Source: Streptomyces sp. CB02056 (GTDB taxonomy: Bacteria; Actinomycetota; Actinomycetes; Streptomycetales; Streptomycetaceae). From it: DNA of 64,000 bases. The notes below the pieces were generated by a model, which was not told the origin of the DNA, made no database searches, and saw nothing but the letters and a program-made list of their open reading frames with translations. Positions 18,688-26,425 of this stretch are shown one piece after another. The stretch spans positions 469,147-533,146 of the forward strand of contig NZ_LIPD01000003.1 in the NCBI RefSeq assembly GCF_001905545.1, in the 5' to 3' direction. The first letter of the stretch is position 1, and every line of letters begins with the position of its first letter. The position numbers and the translations under genes were made by a program.

Positions 18688-21048
18688 ATGGGTCGAGCGA
18701 CCCGAAGAGTCGCCGCGTGCGCGGCGGCAGTCCTGCTGGCCAGCGGCTTGCAGACCACCCTGGCCCACGCCGACGCGGCGCCGCCCAGGATCGACCTCAC
18801 CGTCCTGGTCGTCGACGACGGCGGCCCGTCCGTCGCTGCCATCACCGCCGAGTTGAAGAGCCAGGGCACGCCCTACAAGGTCATCAGCCTCAATGACCCC
18901 AACCGCCCCGTCATCAACTCCGCTTTCCTGAGCGACACGCTGAACGGCCAGCCCCGCGGGAAGTTCCAGGGCATCGTGCTGCCCAACGAAAACCCCTTCC
19001 CCAACAGTGCCACCGAGATGACGGCGATCGCGACCTACGAAGCCGCATTCAACGTCCGCCAGATCGACGCGTACACGTGGGCCAACCCGGCGGTGGGGCT
19101 GAACTACGCCCAGAATCCCGGATTCGTGGGCACTCTCGACGGATTCCAGGGCGCCACCACGGCGGCCGGAACTTCGGGCCCGTTCGGGTACCTCAAGGGC
19201 AGCGTCCCGTTCGAGGACAACGACCCGAACGTCGGCGAGAGCTACGGCTACCTGGCCACTCCGCTCGCCAGCCTGCCGGCCGGCGCCTCGTTCGTCCCGC
19301 TGGTCGACGCGCCGATACCCAACACGGCCAGCCGCGGTTCGCTGGTCGGTGAGTACACCCACGACGGCCGCAAGGAACTGGTCGTCACGTTCGTCTACAA
19401 CCAGTACCAGCAGCAGTACCGGCTGCTGGCCCGCGGCATGGTCGACTGGCTCACCCAGGGCGTCCACCTCGGCTACGACCGCAACTACTTCGCCACCCAC
19501 GTGGACGACGTCTTCCTGGCCGACGACCGCTGGGACACCGTGCTCAAGTGCACCCCCGGCGACGTCACCTGCCCGCCCGGCACCCCGGACACCGCCAACC
19601 CGATCCGGATGACCGTCGACGACGCCAACCACCTCAAGCAGTGGCAGGCCGCCAACAACTTCACCCTGGACATGGTGTTCAACGGTGGCGGCAGCGAGGA
19701 CTGGAAGGCCGACCACCAGACCACGGTGGACCCCACGGCGAACCAGATGATCGCCGACCAGAGCAACTACCGGTGGGTCAACCACACCTACACCCACCCG
19801 TACCTGGGCTGCGAGCAGAACGTCACCGTGGTGCCGTGGGTCTGCGCCAAGAACACCGCGGGCGCCACCGTCTGGGTCGACCAGAACACCATCTCCTCCC
19901 AGATCAAGACCAACGCCGACTGGGCCACCGCGAACGGCCTGGGCTTCGACCCGCAGTCCCTGGTCACCGGCGAGCACTCCGGCCTGCTGACCGCCCCGCA
20001 GGAGACCAGCGACAACCCGAACCTGGCGCCGGCGCTGGCCGCCAACGGCATCAAGTTCACCGCCAGCGACGCCTCCCGCGAGACCGGCCAGCGGCCCGTC
20101 GGCTCCGCCCTGACCGTGCCGCGGTACCCGATGAACGTCTTCTACAACGCCGGTACGGCGAAGGAGGAGGCCGACGAGTACAACTGGATCTACACCAGCA
20201 AGGCCAACGGCGGCAGCGGCGTCTGCGAGAACAACGCCAACTCCACCTGCCTGCCCCAGCCGCTGGACACCACCACCGGCTACCAGTCGTACATCGTGCC
20301 GCTGGAGGCCCGGATCGACCTCGGCCACGTGCTGAGCAACGACCCGCGGCCGCACTTCGTGCACCAGTCGAACCTGTCCGAGGACCGCATCCTGTACCCG
20401 GTGCTGGAGAAGATCCTCGGCACCTACCGCTCGCTGCACGCGGACAGCGCCCCGATCGTGAACCTGAGCCAGCGCGAGATCGGCCAGGAGTTCCAGCGCC
20501 GCGCGGCCTGGAACACCGCCCTCGCCTCCGGCCAGGTCACCGCCTACCGGGTCGGCAGCACCGTCACCGTCAACGCGCCGTCCGGCGTTCAGGTCCAGGC
20601 CACCATGCCGACCGGAACCGCTCAGAAGCTGGCCATCGGAACGGGCGGGTTCGGTTCGTCCTACGCCGGTACCCTCTCGGGTTGGGTGTCCCCGGGCGCG
20701 CTGCAGAGCAGCGTCACCCTGCAGCTGCCGTCCGCGCCGGCCGCCCCGGCCCCCGTCGCGCCGGGCGTCGCGGCCAAGTCCGTCCCGGCCCCGGCGCCGG
20801 CGGACAAGAAGGTCGTGCCGCAGGGTGTCGCCACCCCGGTCCCGGTGGGGCCGAGCGACACCACCCGCAAGCCCGCTCCGTCCCTGGTCCCGGGTAGCGG
20901 AACCCCGGTGCCCGGCAAGGATGTCCTCGCTGGCACCATCGGTCAGGGCGGCAACGGCCACGACGACAAGGCTGCGACGAAGAACGGCAAGGCCTCTGGG
21001 GGGACGGCCACGCCGAGCAGCACCACCGGACGCTCCGGCAACCGGTAA
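18688..21048 (+). CDS. Secreted Agd3-like polysaccharide deacetylase (CE18-type)
   Basis: 786 residues with a Sec signal peptide (basic start, hydrophobic core, LAHA-DA cleavage near residue 29). The middle resembles fungal Agd3, which deacetylates N-acetylgalactosamine in galactosaminogalactan. THVDDVFLADDRWD gives the metal/base Asp pair at D273-D274, and WVNHTYTHPYLG gives the metal histidines H366 and H370. TGEHSGL and the DASRETGQ segment follow, as in that family. The region before D273 would correspond to the CBM87 and flavodoxin-like parts. The last 120 residues are a P/A/K-rich tail with no LPXTG signal, perhaps wall associated through charge. First gene of the cluster. AAGGGGAGG ribosome binding site. 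Family call strong, exact substrate inferred. Confidence 0.85.
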   Translation: MGRATRRVAACAAAVLLASGLQTTLAHADAAPPRIDLTVLVVDDGGPSVAAITAELKSQGTPYKVISLNDPNRPVINSAFLSDTLNGQPRGKFQGIVLPNENPFPNSATEMTAIATYEAAFNVRQIDAYTWANPAVGLNYAQNPGFVGTLDGFQGATTAAGTSGPFGYLKGSVPFEDNDPNVGESYGYLATPLASLPAGASFVPLVDAPIPNTASRGSLVGEYTHDGRKELVVTFVYNQYQQQYRLLARGMVDWLTQGVHLGYDRNYFATHVDDVFLADDRWDTVLKCTPGDVTCPPGTPDTANPIRMTVDDANHLKQWQAANNFTLDMVFNGGGSEDWKADHQTTVDPTANQMIADQSNYRWVNHTYTHPYLGCEQNVTVVPWVCAKNTAGATVWVDQNTISSQIKTNADWATANGLGFDPQSLVTGEHSGLLTAPQETSDNPNLAPALAANGIKFTASDASRETGQRPVGSALTVPRYPMNVFYNAGTAKEEADEYNWIYTSKANGGSGVCENNANSTCLPQPLDTTTGYQSYIVPLEARIDLGHVLSNDPRPHFVHQSNLSEDRILYPVLEKILGTYRSLHADSAPIVNLSQREIGQEFQRRAAWNTALASGQVTAYRVGSTVTVNAPSGVQVQATMPTGTAQKLAIGTGGFGSSYAGTLSGWVSPGALQSSVTLQLPSAPAAPAPVAPGVAAKSVPAPAPADKKVVPQGVATPVPVGPSDTTRKPAPSLVPGSGTPVPGKDVLAGTIGQGGNGHDDKAATKNGKASGGTATPSSTTGRSGNR

Positions 21049-21073
21049 CCGGTAACCAGCACCACCCGCCACC

Positions 21074-21109
21074 GGCGGGGCCGGGCCGGTCGCCCGGCCC
21101 GGCCCCGCC
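21074..21109 (+). terminator. Perfect 16-bp hairpin between deacetylase and glycosyltransferase genes
   Basis: GGCGGGGCCGGGCCGG pairs perfectly with 21094-21109 around loop TCGC. It lies 25 bases after the deacetylase stop. It should end, or attenuate, the first transcript, so the remaining genes may have their own promoter in the next 60 bases or be expressed by read-through. Confidence 0.7.
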
Positions 21110-21169
21110 ACGGCTCCCGTTCCGGTCATCCAGGCCGGAACCTACGCAAGAACAGGAGGGGGGACAGGA

Positions 21170-22684
21170 ATGCGCGTCACCCTGCTCACCGAGGGGACGT
21201 ATCCGCACCAGCACGGCGGCGTGAGCGTCTGGTGCGACCAGCTCGTTCAGGGCATGCCGGACGTCGAGTTCGACGTCATCGCCGTCACCGGAACCGGCCA
21301 CGAGCCACTGGCCTGGGAACTGCCCGCCAACGTACGGTCGGTCACCACCGCGCCGCTGTGGGGGCCCGCCTCGGAGGGCCGACCGCCCCGCGGCAAGGAG
21401 ATGCGGCGCTTCCTCAACGCGTACGAGCGCTTCCTGCACTCCATCCTCGACCCGGTCTACACCACCCACTTCGGCACCGAGCTGTACAACTTCGCCGACC
21501 TCGCCCGGCACGGGCTGCTCAGCCCGGCGCTGCGCAGCGAGCGCGCGCTGCGCACCCTCCAGCAGGTCTGGACCCGCGACTACCTGCCGACCGCCGTCTC
21601 CCGGCCCACCCTGCACGACGCCCTGAACGCCACCGACCTGCTGGAGCACGCCCTGCGGCCGCTCTCGGTCGAGCCGCCCAAGGACGGCGTCGCGCACGCG
21701 GCCAGCGGCGGCCTCGCCACCCTGCCGGGGCTGATCGCCGCCCAGCAGTACGGCGTACCGTTTCTGCTCACCGAGCACGGCATCTACCTGCGCGAGCGCT
21801 ACCTCGGCTACCGCACCGGCCCCTACCGCTGGCCGGTCAAGGCGCTGCTGCTCGGCTTCTACCGGATGCTCGCCGAGGAGAGCTACCGGCAGGCCGCCCT
21901 CGTCACCCCCGGCAACCGGTACAACCGGCGCTGGGAGGAGCGCGGCGGCACGCCGTCCTCGCACATCCGCACCGTCTACAACGGGGTGGACCCGGCGGCC
22001 TTCCCGCCGGCCGGCCCCGAGCCCGAGACGCCGACCCTCAGCTGGGCCGGCCGGGTCGACCCGATCAAGGACCTGGAGACGCTGATCCGGGCCTTCGCCA
22101 TCGTCCAGCGGGAGATCCCCGAGGCGCGTCTGCGGCTCTTCGGCGGCACCCCCAAGGGCGGCGAGGCGTACCGGGACGGCTGCATAGCCCTGGCCGCCGA
22201 GCTCGGCATAGCCGACTCGGTGGCCTTCGAGGGCCGCGTCGCCGACATCACCGACGCGTACGCGGCGGGCAACGTGGTCATGCTCTCCAGCATCAGCGAG
22301 GGCTTCCCGTTCACCCTGATCGAGGCGATGTCCTGCGGCCGCGCGACCGTCTCGACCGACGTCGGCGGCGTGCGCGAGGCCGTCGGCGACACCGGACTGG
22401 TCGTCCCGCCGCGCGAACCCGAACCGATGGCGGCCGCCGCGATCGAGCTGCTGCGCGACGCCGAACGGCGCGCCCGGCTCGGCGAGGGCGCCCGGCTGCG
22501 GGTGATCGAGCAGTTCACCCTCCGCCAGAACATCGACGGCTTCCGCGGCATCTACACCGAGCTCCTGGGCACCGCCCGCTGGATGCCCGGCGGCATGGTC
22601 GCCGTCACCGACCAGGTCCCCAGCCCCGACTGGGACCAGCAGCTGGCCGCCGCCCGCCCCGAGCCGAGCGAGGTCGGCGCGTGA
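21170..22684 (+). CDS. PelF-like GT4 glycosyltransferase (DUF3492 plus GT4)
   Basis: 504-residue cytosolic retaining glycosyltransferase. The N-terminal DUF3492/PelF signature is EGTYPHQHGGVSVWCDQL. The C-terminal GT4 half has TVYNGVDPAAFP, SWAGRVDPIKDLETLIRAF, the EX7E catalytic pair in SEGFPFTLIEAMSCG and STDVGGVREAVGDTGLVVP. PelF builds the GalNAc/GalN-rich Pel polymer from UDP-sugars, and the fungal homologue Gtb3 polymerises galactosaminogalactan. Here it is followed by a separate polytopic protein. ATG at 21170 with GGAGGGGGGAC upstream. The stop overlaps the GTG of a short repeated frame (GTGA). It has no membrane span of its own, so it needs a transport partner. Confidence 0.92.
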   Translation: MRVTLLTEGTYPHQHGGVSVWCDQLVQGMPDVEFDVIAVTGTGHEPLAWELPANVRSVTTAPLWGPASEGRPPRGKEMRRFLNAYERFLHSILDPVYTTHFGTELYNFADLARHGLLSPALRSERALRTLQQVWTRDYLPTAVSRPTLHDALNATDLLEHALRPLSVEPPKDGVAHAASGGLATLPGLIAAQQYGVPFLLTEHGIYLRERYLGYRTGPYRWPVKALLLGFYRMLAEESYRQAALVTPGNRYNRRWEERGGTPSSHIRTVYNGVDPAAFPPAGPEPETPTLSWAGRVDPIKDLETLIRAFAIVQREIPEARLRLFGGTPKGGEAYRDGCIALAAELGIADSVAFEGRVADITDAYAAGNVVMLSSISEGFPFTLIEAMSCGRATVSTDVGGVREAVGDTGLVVPPREPEPMAAAAIELLRDAERRARLGEGARLRVIEQFTLRQNIDGFRGIYTELLGTARWMPGGMVAVTDQVPSPDWDQQLAAARPEPSEVGA

Positions 22685-22761
22685 ACGGGAACGGCGACAG
22701 AACCATCGAGAGGCGCGTGTCCCGCTCAGCGGCCGCCGAGCACAACGAGGTGGACGCGTGA
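22681..22761 (+). CDS. Short overlapping frame 1 (26 residues), possible coupling peptide
   Basis: GTG at 22681 overlaps the stop of the glycosyltransferase (GTGA). The frame encodes 26 residues with the core RTIERRVSRSAAAEHNEVDA and stops at 22761, overlapping the start of frame 2. GAGGTCGGCGC precedes the start as a ribosome binding site. It may be a genuine small peptide, or a repeat kept because it preserves translational coupling to the membrane-protein gene. No homologue known to me. Confidence 0.4.
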   Translation: MNGNGDRTIERRVSRSAAAEHNEVDA

Positions 22762-22834
22762 ACGAGCGCAGCGAGCGAACCATCGAAAGGCGCGTGTCCC
22801 GCTCAGCGGCCGCCGAGCACAGCGAGGTGGACGC
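22681..22834 (+). repeat. Tandem duplication of a 77-bp unit
   Basis: Units 22681-22757 and 22758-22834. The last 57 bases differ at only two positions; the first 20 are more divergent. Each unit begins with GTGAAC and ends GAGGTGGACGC, and the following unit, or the membrane-protein ATG, starts immediately. Because the period is not a multiple of 3, each unit closes one 26-codon frame and opens the next through a 4-base RTGA overlap. Confidence 0.92.
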
Positions 22835-22838
22835 ATGA
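22758..22838 (+). CDS. Short overlapping frame 2 (26 residues), paralogue of frame 1
   Basis: GTG at 22758 overlaps the stop of frame 1, and its own stop overlaps the ATG of the membrane protein (ATGA at 22835). It encodes VNERSERTIERRVSRSAAAE then HSEVDA, identical to frame 1 over most of its length. GAGGTGGACGC is the ribosome binding site. Charged and alternating Arg/Glu, probably helical. Expression unproven. Confidence 0.4.
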   Translation: MNERSERTIERRVSRSAAAEHSEVDA

Positions 22839-24367
22839 GCGGTCCGTTGCGACTGATTCCGGGCGAGGCCGGCCCCGACCAGACCGTGCAGCTGCGCGCC
22901 CTGCCGCTCAAGCGCCGCCGTCCCGCCCCGTCGGAGCAGGAGCCGGAGCCGGAGCCGGAGGACGCGCTCTACCTCCCCGCGGACCCGCTGGACGAGCTCG
23001 CCGAGCGCCTGCGCGACGTCTGCGCCGACGCCGTCCACCCGTACGAGATCGCGGCCTTCCTGGAGTCCGACGGCCTGTCGGACGAGCAGGCCGCCCTGCT
23101 GTACGGCCGCCCCGACGCGTTCACCGTCGCCGAGGAACTGTTCGAGAAGGTCGAGCGCCGCTACCCCGGCCCGAGCTCCGAGTTCGCCAACCCCTGGCGG
23201 GCCGACCCCTGGCGCTGCGTGGTGCGCGGCCTGGTGTTCGCCCTGCCGGGGCTCGGCTACCTGCTCGGCGCCAACCTGTTCGCGACCACCCGGATGCGCT
23301 TCGGCCTGCCCTCGGGCATGCTCGCGCTGTCCGTCGCCACGCTGGTCAGCTGGGGCTTCAACCAGGCGCTGGCGCACCGCTCCTACCGCTGGCTGGGCCG
23401 GCTGCGCCGCCGCGAGGCCGCGGTCTGCCTGGCCGTCGGCGCCCCGGTCGGCGCGCTGGTCGCGGCGGCCGCCGCGTACGTGGTCGGCGGGCCGCTGGGC
23501 GCGCTGTGCTTCGCCGCCGGGCAGTCCTGCTACCTGGGCGCGGCGACCGTGCTGCTGGTGCTCGGGCGGGAGAAGTTCCTGCTGCTGGCGCTGGCCCCGG
23601 CCTCGGTCGGCGCGGGCGTGGTGCTGGCGGCGGACGTCCCCCAGCCGGTCCGTACGGTCGTGCTGCTCGTCTCGCTGGTGCTGGCGGTCGGACTGGCCGT
23701 CCGGGAGCTGCTGGTCTGCATCCGCGGCGGCGAACGCGAGTCCGTCGAGCTGAGGCTGCCGGTCCGCCAGGAGGTCCCGCACCTGCTGTTCGGCCTGGCC
23801 TGCGGCGCGCTCACGCTGATCGCCGGCCTCGGCGGGACGATCCACCAGGCCGTGCAGTCCGGCGGCCTCCCCGCGCAGGGGACGTCGACCACCCCGACCG
23901 GACCGGCCATGATCGCGCTGACGCTCAGCCTGGGCCTCGCCGAGTGGCTACTCTTCCGCTACCGGGCGATGGCGGTGGCCGCCCTGCGCACCAGCCACAC
24001 CAGCGGCCAGTTCACCCGCCGCACCGGCGGGATCCTGCTCGGCTGCCTGTTCATCTACCTCACCACCGTGGCCGCGCTGGACGCCGCCGCGACCGTGCTG
24101 TGGCCCGGCGCCCCCGCGCTCGGCGTGCCGCAGCTCGGCGCGATGCTGCTCCTCGGCGGCTCGCTCTGGCTGGCGCTGCTGCTGAACGCCTTCGGGTTCA
24201 GCTGGAGCACCGCCCTCGTCTGTCTGGCCGCCGCGGTCGCCGAGAGCGCCGGGCTGCTGGCGGGTGCGGACCCGATCGTCCTGCAGCTGATCGGCTGCGG
24301 GACGGCCGCCTTCGTCCTCACCGCACTGGCCGGGCCCGCGCTCGGCCGCACCACCCAGCACCGCTGA
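22835..24367 (+). CDS. Polytopic membrane protein of the exopolysaccharide cluster
   Basis: 510 residues. The first 130 are soluble, with an E/P-rich stretch and a helical region DELAERLRDVCADAVHPYEI..LYGRPDAFTVAEELFEKVERRYP. About 10-12 transmembrane helices follow, starting around WRCVVRGLVFALPGLGYLLG. It is placed directly after the PelF-like enzyme, where Pel operons carry the MVF/MATE-type exporter PelG, so it is the natural candidate for moving the polymer across the membrane. I do not recognise a clear PelG or Wzx signature, so it may be a lineage-specific replacement. GAGGTGGACGC ribosome binding site in the upstream repeat, translationally coupled. Confidence 0.8.
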   Translation: MSGPLRLIPGEAGPDQTVQLRALPLKRRRPAPSEQEPEPEPEDALYLPADPLDELAERLRDVCADAVHPYEIAAFLESDGLSDEQAALLYGRPDAFTVAEELFEKVERRYPGPSSEFANPWRADPWRCVVRGLVFALPGLGYLLGANLFATTRMRFGLPSGMLALSVATLVSWGFNQALAHRSYRWLGRLRRREAAVCLAVGAPVGALVAAAAAYVVGGPLGALCFAAGQSCYLGAATVLLVLGREKFLLLALAPASVGAGVVLAADVPQPVRTVVLLVSLVLAVGLAVRELLVCIRGGERESVELRLPVRQEVPHLLFGLACGALTLIAGLGGTIHQAVQSGGLPAQGTSTTPTGPAMIALTLSLGLAEWLLFRYRAMAVAALRTSHTSGQFTRRTGGILLGCLFIYLTTVAALDAAATVLWPGAPALGVPQLGAMLLLGGSLWLALLLNAFGFSWSTALVCLAAAVAESAGLLAGADPIVLQLIGCGTAAFVLTALAGPALGRTTQHR

Positions 24368-24392
24368 AAACGCACCACCCAGCACCGCTGAA
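24347..24392 (+). repeat. 22-bp direct repeat at the 3' end of the membrane-protein gene
   Basis: Copies 24347-24368 and 24371-24392 are identical and separated by two bases. The first contains the last codons and the stop of the membrane-protein gene; the second repeats them, including a second TGA. Looks like a recent local duplication. Confidence 0.9.
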
Positions 24393-24526
24393 CACATCGA
24401 ATATCCCGCACGCCTCCTTCGCGTGCACCGCCGTACCCGTTCCACCTGAGACACCCACCGGGCCAACGGCGGCCGGCCACCCCAGTGCGTCCGGCCGCCC
24501 CGGCAGATCGAGAAAGCGACATCCGC

Positions 24527-25519
24527 ATGAGCAGCGTTGCGGTTACCGGAGCCGAGGGCTTCATCGGCTCCCACCTCGTCGAGACCCTGGTCGCCGACGG
24601 GCACCACGTCCGCGCGATGGTCCAGTACAACTCGTTCTCGTCCTTCGGCTGGCTGGAGACCCTGTCCGAGGAGGTGCTGGACTCGGTCGAGATCGTCCTC
24701 GGCGACGTCCGGGACCCGGGCTCGGTCAACGGCCTGGTCAAGGGCACCGAGGCGGTCTACCACCTGGCCGCCCTGATCGCGATCCCGTACTCCTACCGCG
24801 CCCCCCACTCGTACGTGGACACCAACGTCACCGGCACCCTGAACGTGCTGGAGGCGGTGCGCCACCAGGAGATCCCCCGCCTGGTGCACACCTCCACCAG
24901 CGAGACCTACGGCACCGCGCAGACCGTGCCGATCACCGAGGACCACCCGATCAACACCCAGTCCCCGTACGCCGCCTCCAAGGCCGGCGGGGACCGGCTG
25001 GCCGACAGCTACCACGCCAGCTTCGAGACCCCGGTCGTCACCCTGCGCCCGTTCAACACCTTCGGCCCGCGCCAGTCGATGCGCGCCGTCATCCCGACCG
25101 TGATCGCCCAGGTCGCGGCCGGCCAGACCGAGATCACCCTCGGCGACCTGCGCCCGACCCGCGACTTCACGTTCGTCAAGGACACCGCCAACGCCTTCCG
25201 CACGGTGGGCTCCGCGCCCGCCGACACGGTGGTCGGCCGGACCTTCAACGCCGGCACCGGCGGCGAGATCTCGGTCGGCGACCTGGTCACCCTGGTCGGC
25301 AAGCTGATGGGCGTGGACCTGGTGGTGAAGGAGGACGAGCAGCGCATCCGTCCGACCAACTCCGAGGTCATGCGCCTGGTCGCGGACGCGACCCGGCTGC
25401 GCGAGGCCACCGGCTGGGCCCCGAACTTCAGCCTGGAGCAGGGCCTGGAGCAGACCATCGAGTTCTTCCGCGACCCGGCCAACCTGGCCCGCTACAAGAC
25501 CGACATCTACAACGTCTGA
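24527..25519 (+). CDS. NAD-dependent 4,6-dehydratase / epimerase, LegB-like SDR
   Basis: 330-residue extended SDR. The NAD-binding motif GAEGFIGSHLVE lies at residues 8-19, with catalytic Tyr148 and Lys152 in SPYAASKAGG. HTSTSETYGTAQTVPITEDHPIN and RPFNTFGPRQSMRAVIPTVI resemble LegB-type UDP-GlcNAc 4,6-dehydratases, with DLRPTRDFTFVKDT near the substrate site. Inferred role: making a UDP- or other NDP-hexosamine donor for the PelF-like enzyme. A simple UDP-GlcNAc 4-epimerase role is the alternative and would match Uge3 or PelX. ATG at 24527; the upstream sequence gives no strong ribosome binding site. Confidence 0.87.
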   Translation: MSSVAVTGAEGFIGSHLVETLVADGHHVRAMVQYNSFSSFGWLETLSEEVLDSVEIVLGDVRDPGSVNGLVKGTEAVYHLAALIAIPYSYRAPHSYVDTNVTGTLNVLEAVRHQEIPRLVHTSTSETYGTAQTVPITEDHPINTQSPYAASKAGGDRLADSYHASFETPVVTLRPFNTFGPRQSMRAVIPTVIAQVAAGQTEITLGDLRPTRDFTFVKDTANAFRTVGSAPADTVVGRTFNAGTGGEISVGDLVTLVGKLMGVDLVVKEDEQRIRPTNSEVMRLVADATRLREATGWAPNFSLEQGLEQTIEFFRDPANLARYKTDIYNV

Positions 25520-25594
25520 CCCGCCCCGACCGATCTTGCTCGTCCTGGTAACCAAGGTTCGTGTCCTGCACATCCTTTCCGTGGGGGAAACACC

Positions 25595-26425
25595 ATGCAC
25601 GCAGTGATCCTGGCCGGCGGTAAGGGCGTCCGTCTCCGCCCGTACACCACCGCGCTTCCCAAGCCGCTCGTCCCGATCGGCGACCAGCACGCGATCCTGG
25701 AGATCGTGATGCGCCAGCTCGCCGCCGCGGGCTTCCAGAGCGTCACCCTGGCCATCGGCCACCTCGGCCACATCATCCGCGCCTACGTCGGCAACGGCTC
25801 GCAGTGGGGCCTGCGGGTCGGCTACGCCGTCGAGGACAGCCCGCTCGGCACCATGGGCCCGCTGCTCACCATGCAGGAGCGCCTGCCCGAGCACTTCCTG
25901 GTGATGAACGGCGACATCCTGACCGACCTGGACTTCGCCGGGGTGCTCAAGCACCACGAGGCGTCCGGCGCCCCGCTGACCATCGCCACCTACGCCCGCC
26001 AGGTCAAGATCGACTTCGGCGTGCTGACCTCCGAAGAGGGCACCATCACCGGCTTCCAGGAGAAGCCCAGCATCGACTACCGCGTCTCGATGGGCGTGTA
26101 CGGCGTCTCCCGCTCGGCGCTGGCCAAGTACACCCCCGGCCTGCCGCTGGGCTTCGACGAGCTGGTGCTCGACCTGCTGGCCGCCGAGACCCCGCCCGCC
26201 GCGTACGAGTTCGGCGGCTACTGGCTGGACATCGGCCGGCCCGACGACTACGACCGGGCCAACGCCGAGTTCTCCACCATCCGTCCGGTCCTGATGCCCT
26301 TCGAGTCGAGCGGCATCACACCGGGTGTCGCGGAGCTGCCGATCCCGGCCGCCCGCACCGCCCCGGACGACGCGACCACCGAGCCCGCCACCGCGGGCGC
26401 CGAGAGCGACGGACGGGCCGCGTGA
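25595..26425 (+). CDS. Sugar-1-phosphate nucleotidyltransferase
   Basis: 276-residue cytosolic NTP-transferase. Signature LAGGKGVRLRPYTTALPKP at the N-terminus (nucleotide binding and catalytic Arg/Lys), MNGDILTDLDF for the metal Asp, GFQEKPSIDYRVSMGVYGVS and GYWLDIGRPDDYDRANAEF at the C-terminal end of the core. The last 40 residues are an A/T-rich tail. It would activate a hexose or hexosamine 1-phosphate for the cluster. Base specificity (UTP, GTP or dTTP) is not readable. GTGGGGGAAAC upstream. Overlaps the next gene by four bases (GTGA). Confidence 0.92.
   Translation: MHAVILAGGKGVRLRPYTTALPKPLVPIGDQHAILEIVMRQLAAAGFQSVTLAIGHLGHIIRAYVGNGSQWGLRVGYAVEDSPLGTMGPLLTMQERLPEHFLVMNGDILTDLDFAGVLKHHEASGAPLTIATYARQVKIDFGVLTSEEGTITGFQEKPSIDYRVSMGVYGVSRSALAKYTPGLPLGFDELVLDLLAAETPPAAYEFGGYWLDIGRPDDYDRANAEFSTIRPVLMPFESSGITPGVAELPIPAARTAPDDATTEPATAGAESDGRAA

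Noticed and set aside
18688..21048. Ordinary NodB-type polysaccharide deacetylase
   Set aside because: No TFDD or NodB HxxxH arrangement in the usual order and length; the VDDVF and HTYTHP pattern with long N-terminal part fits Agd3 better.
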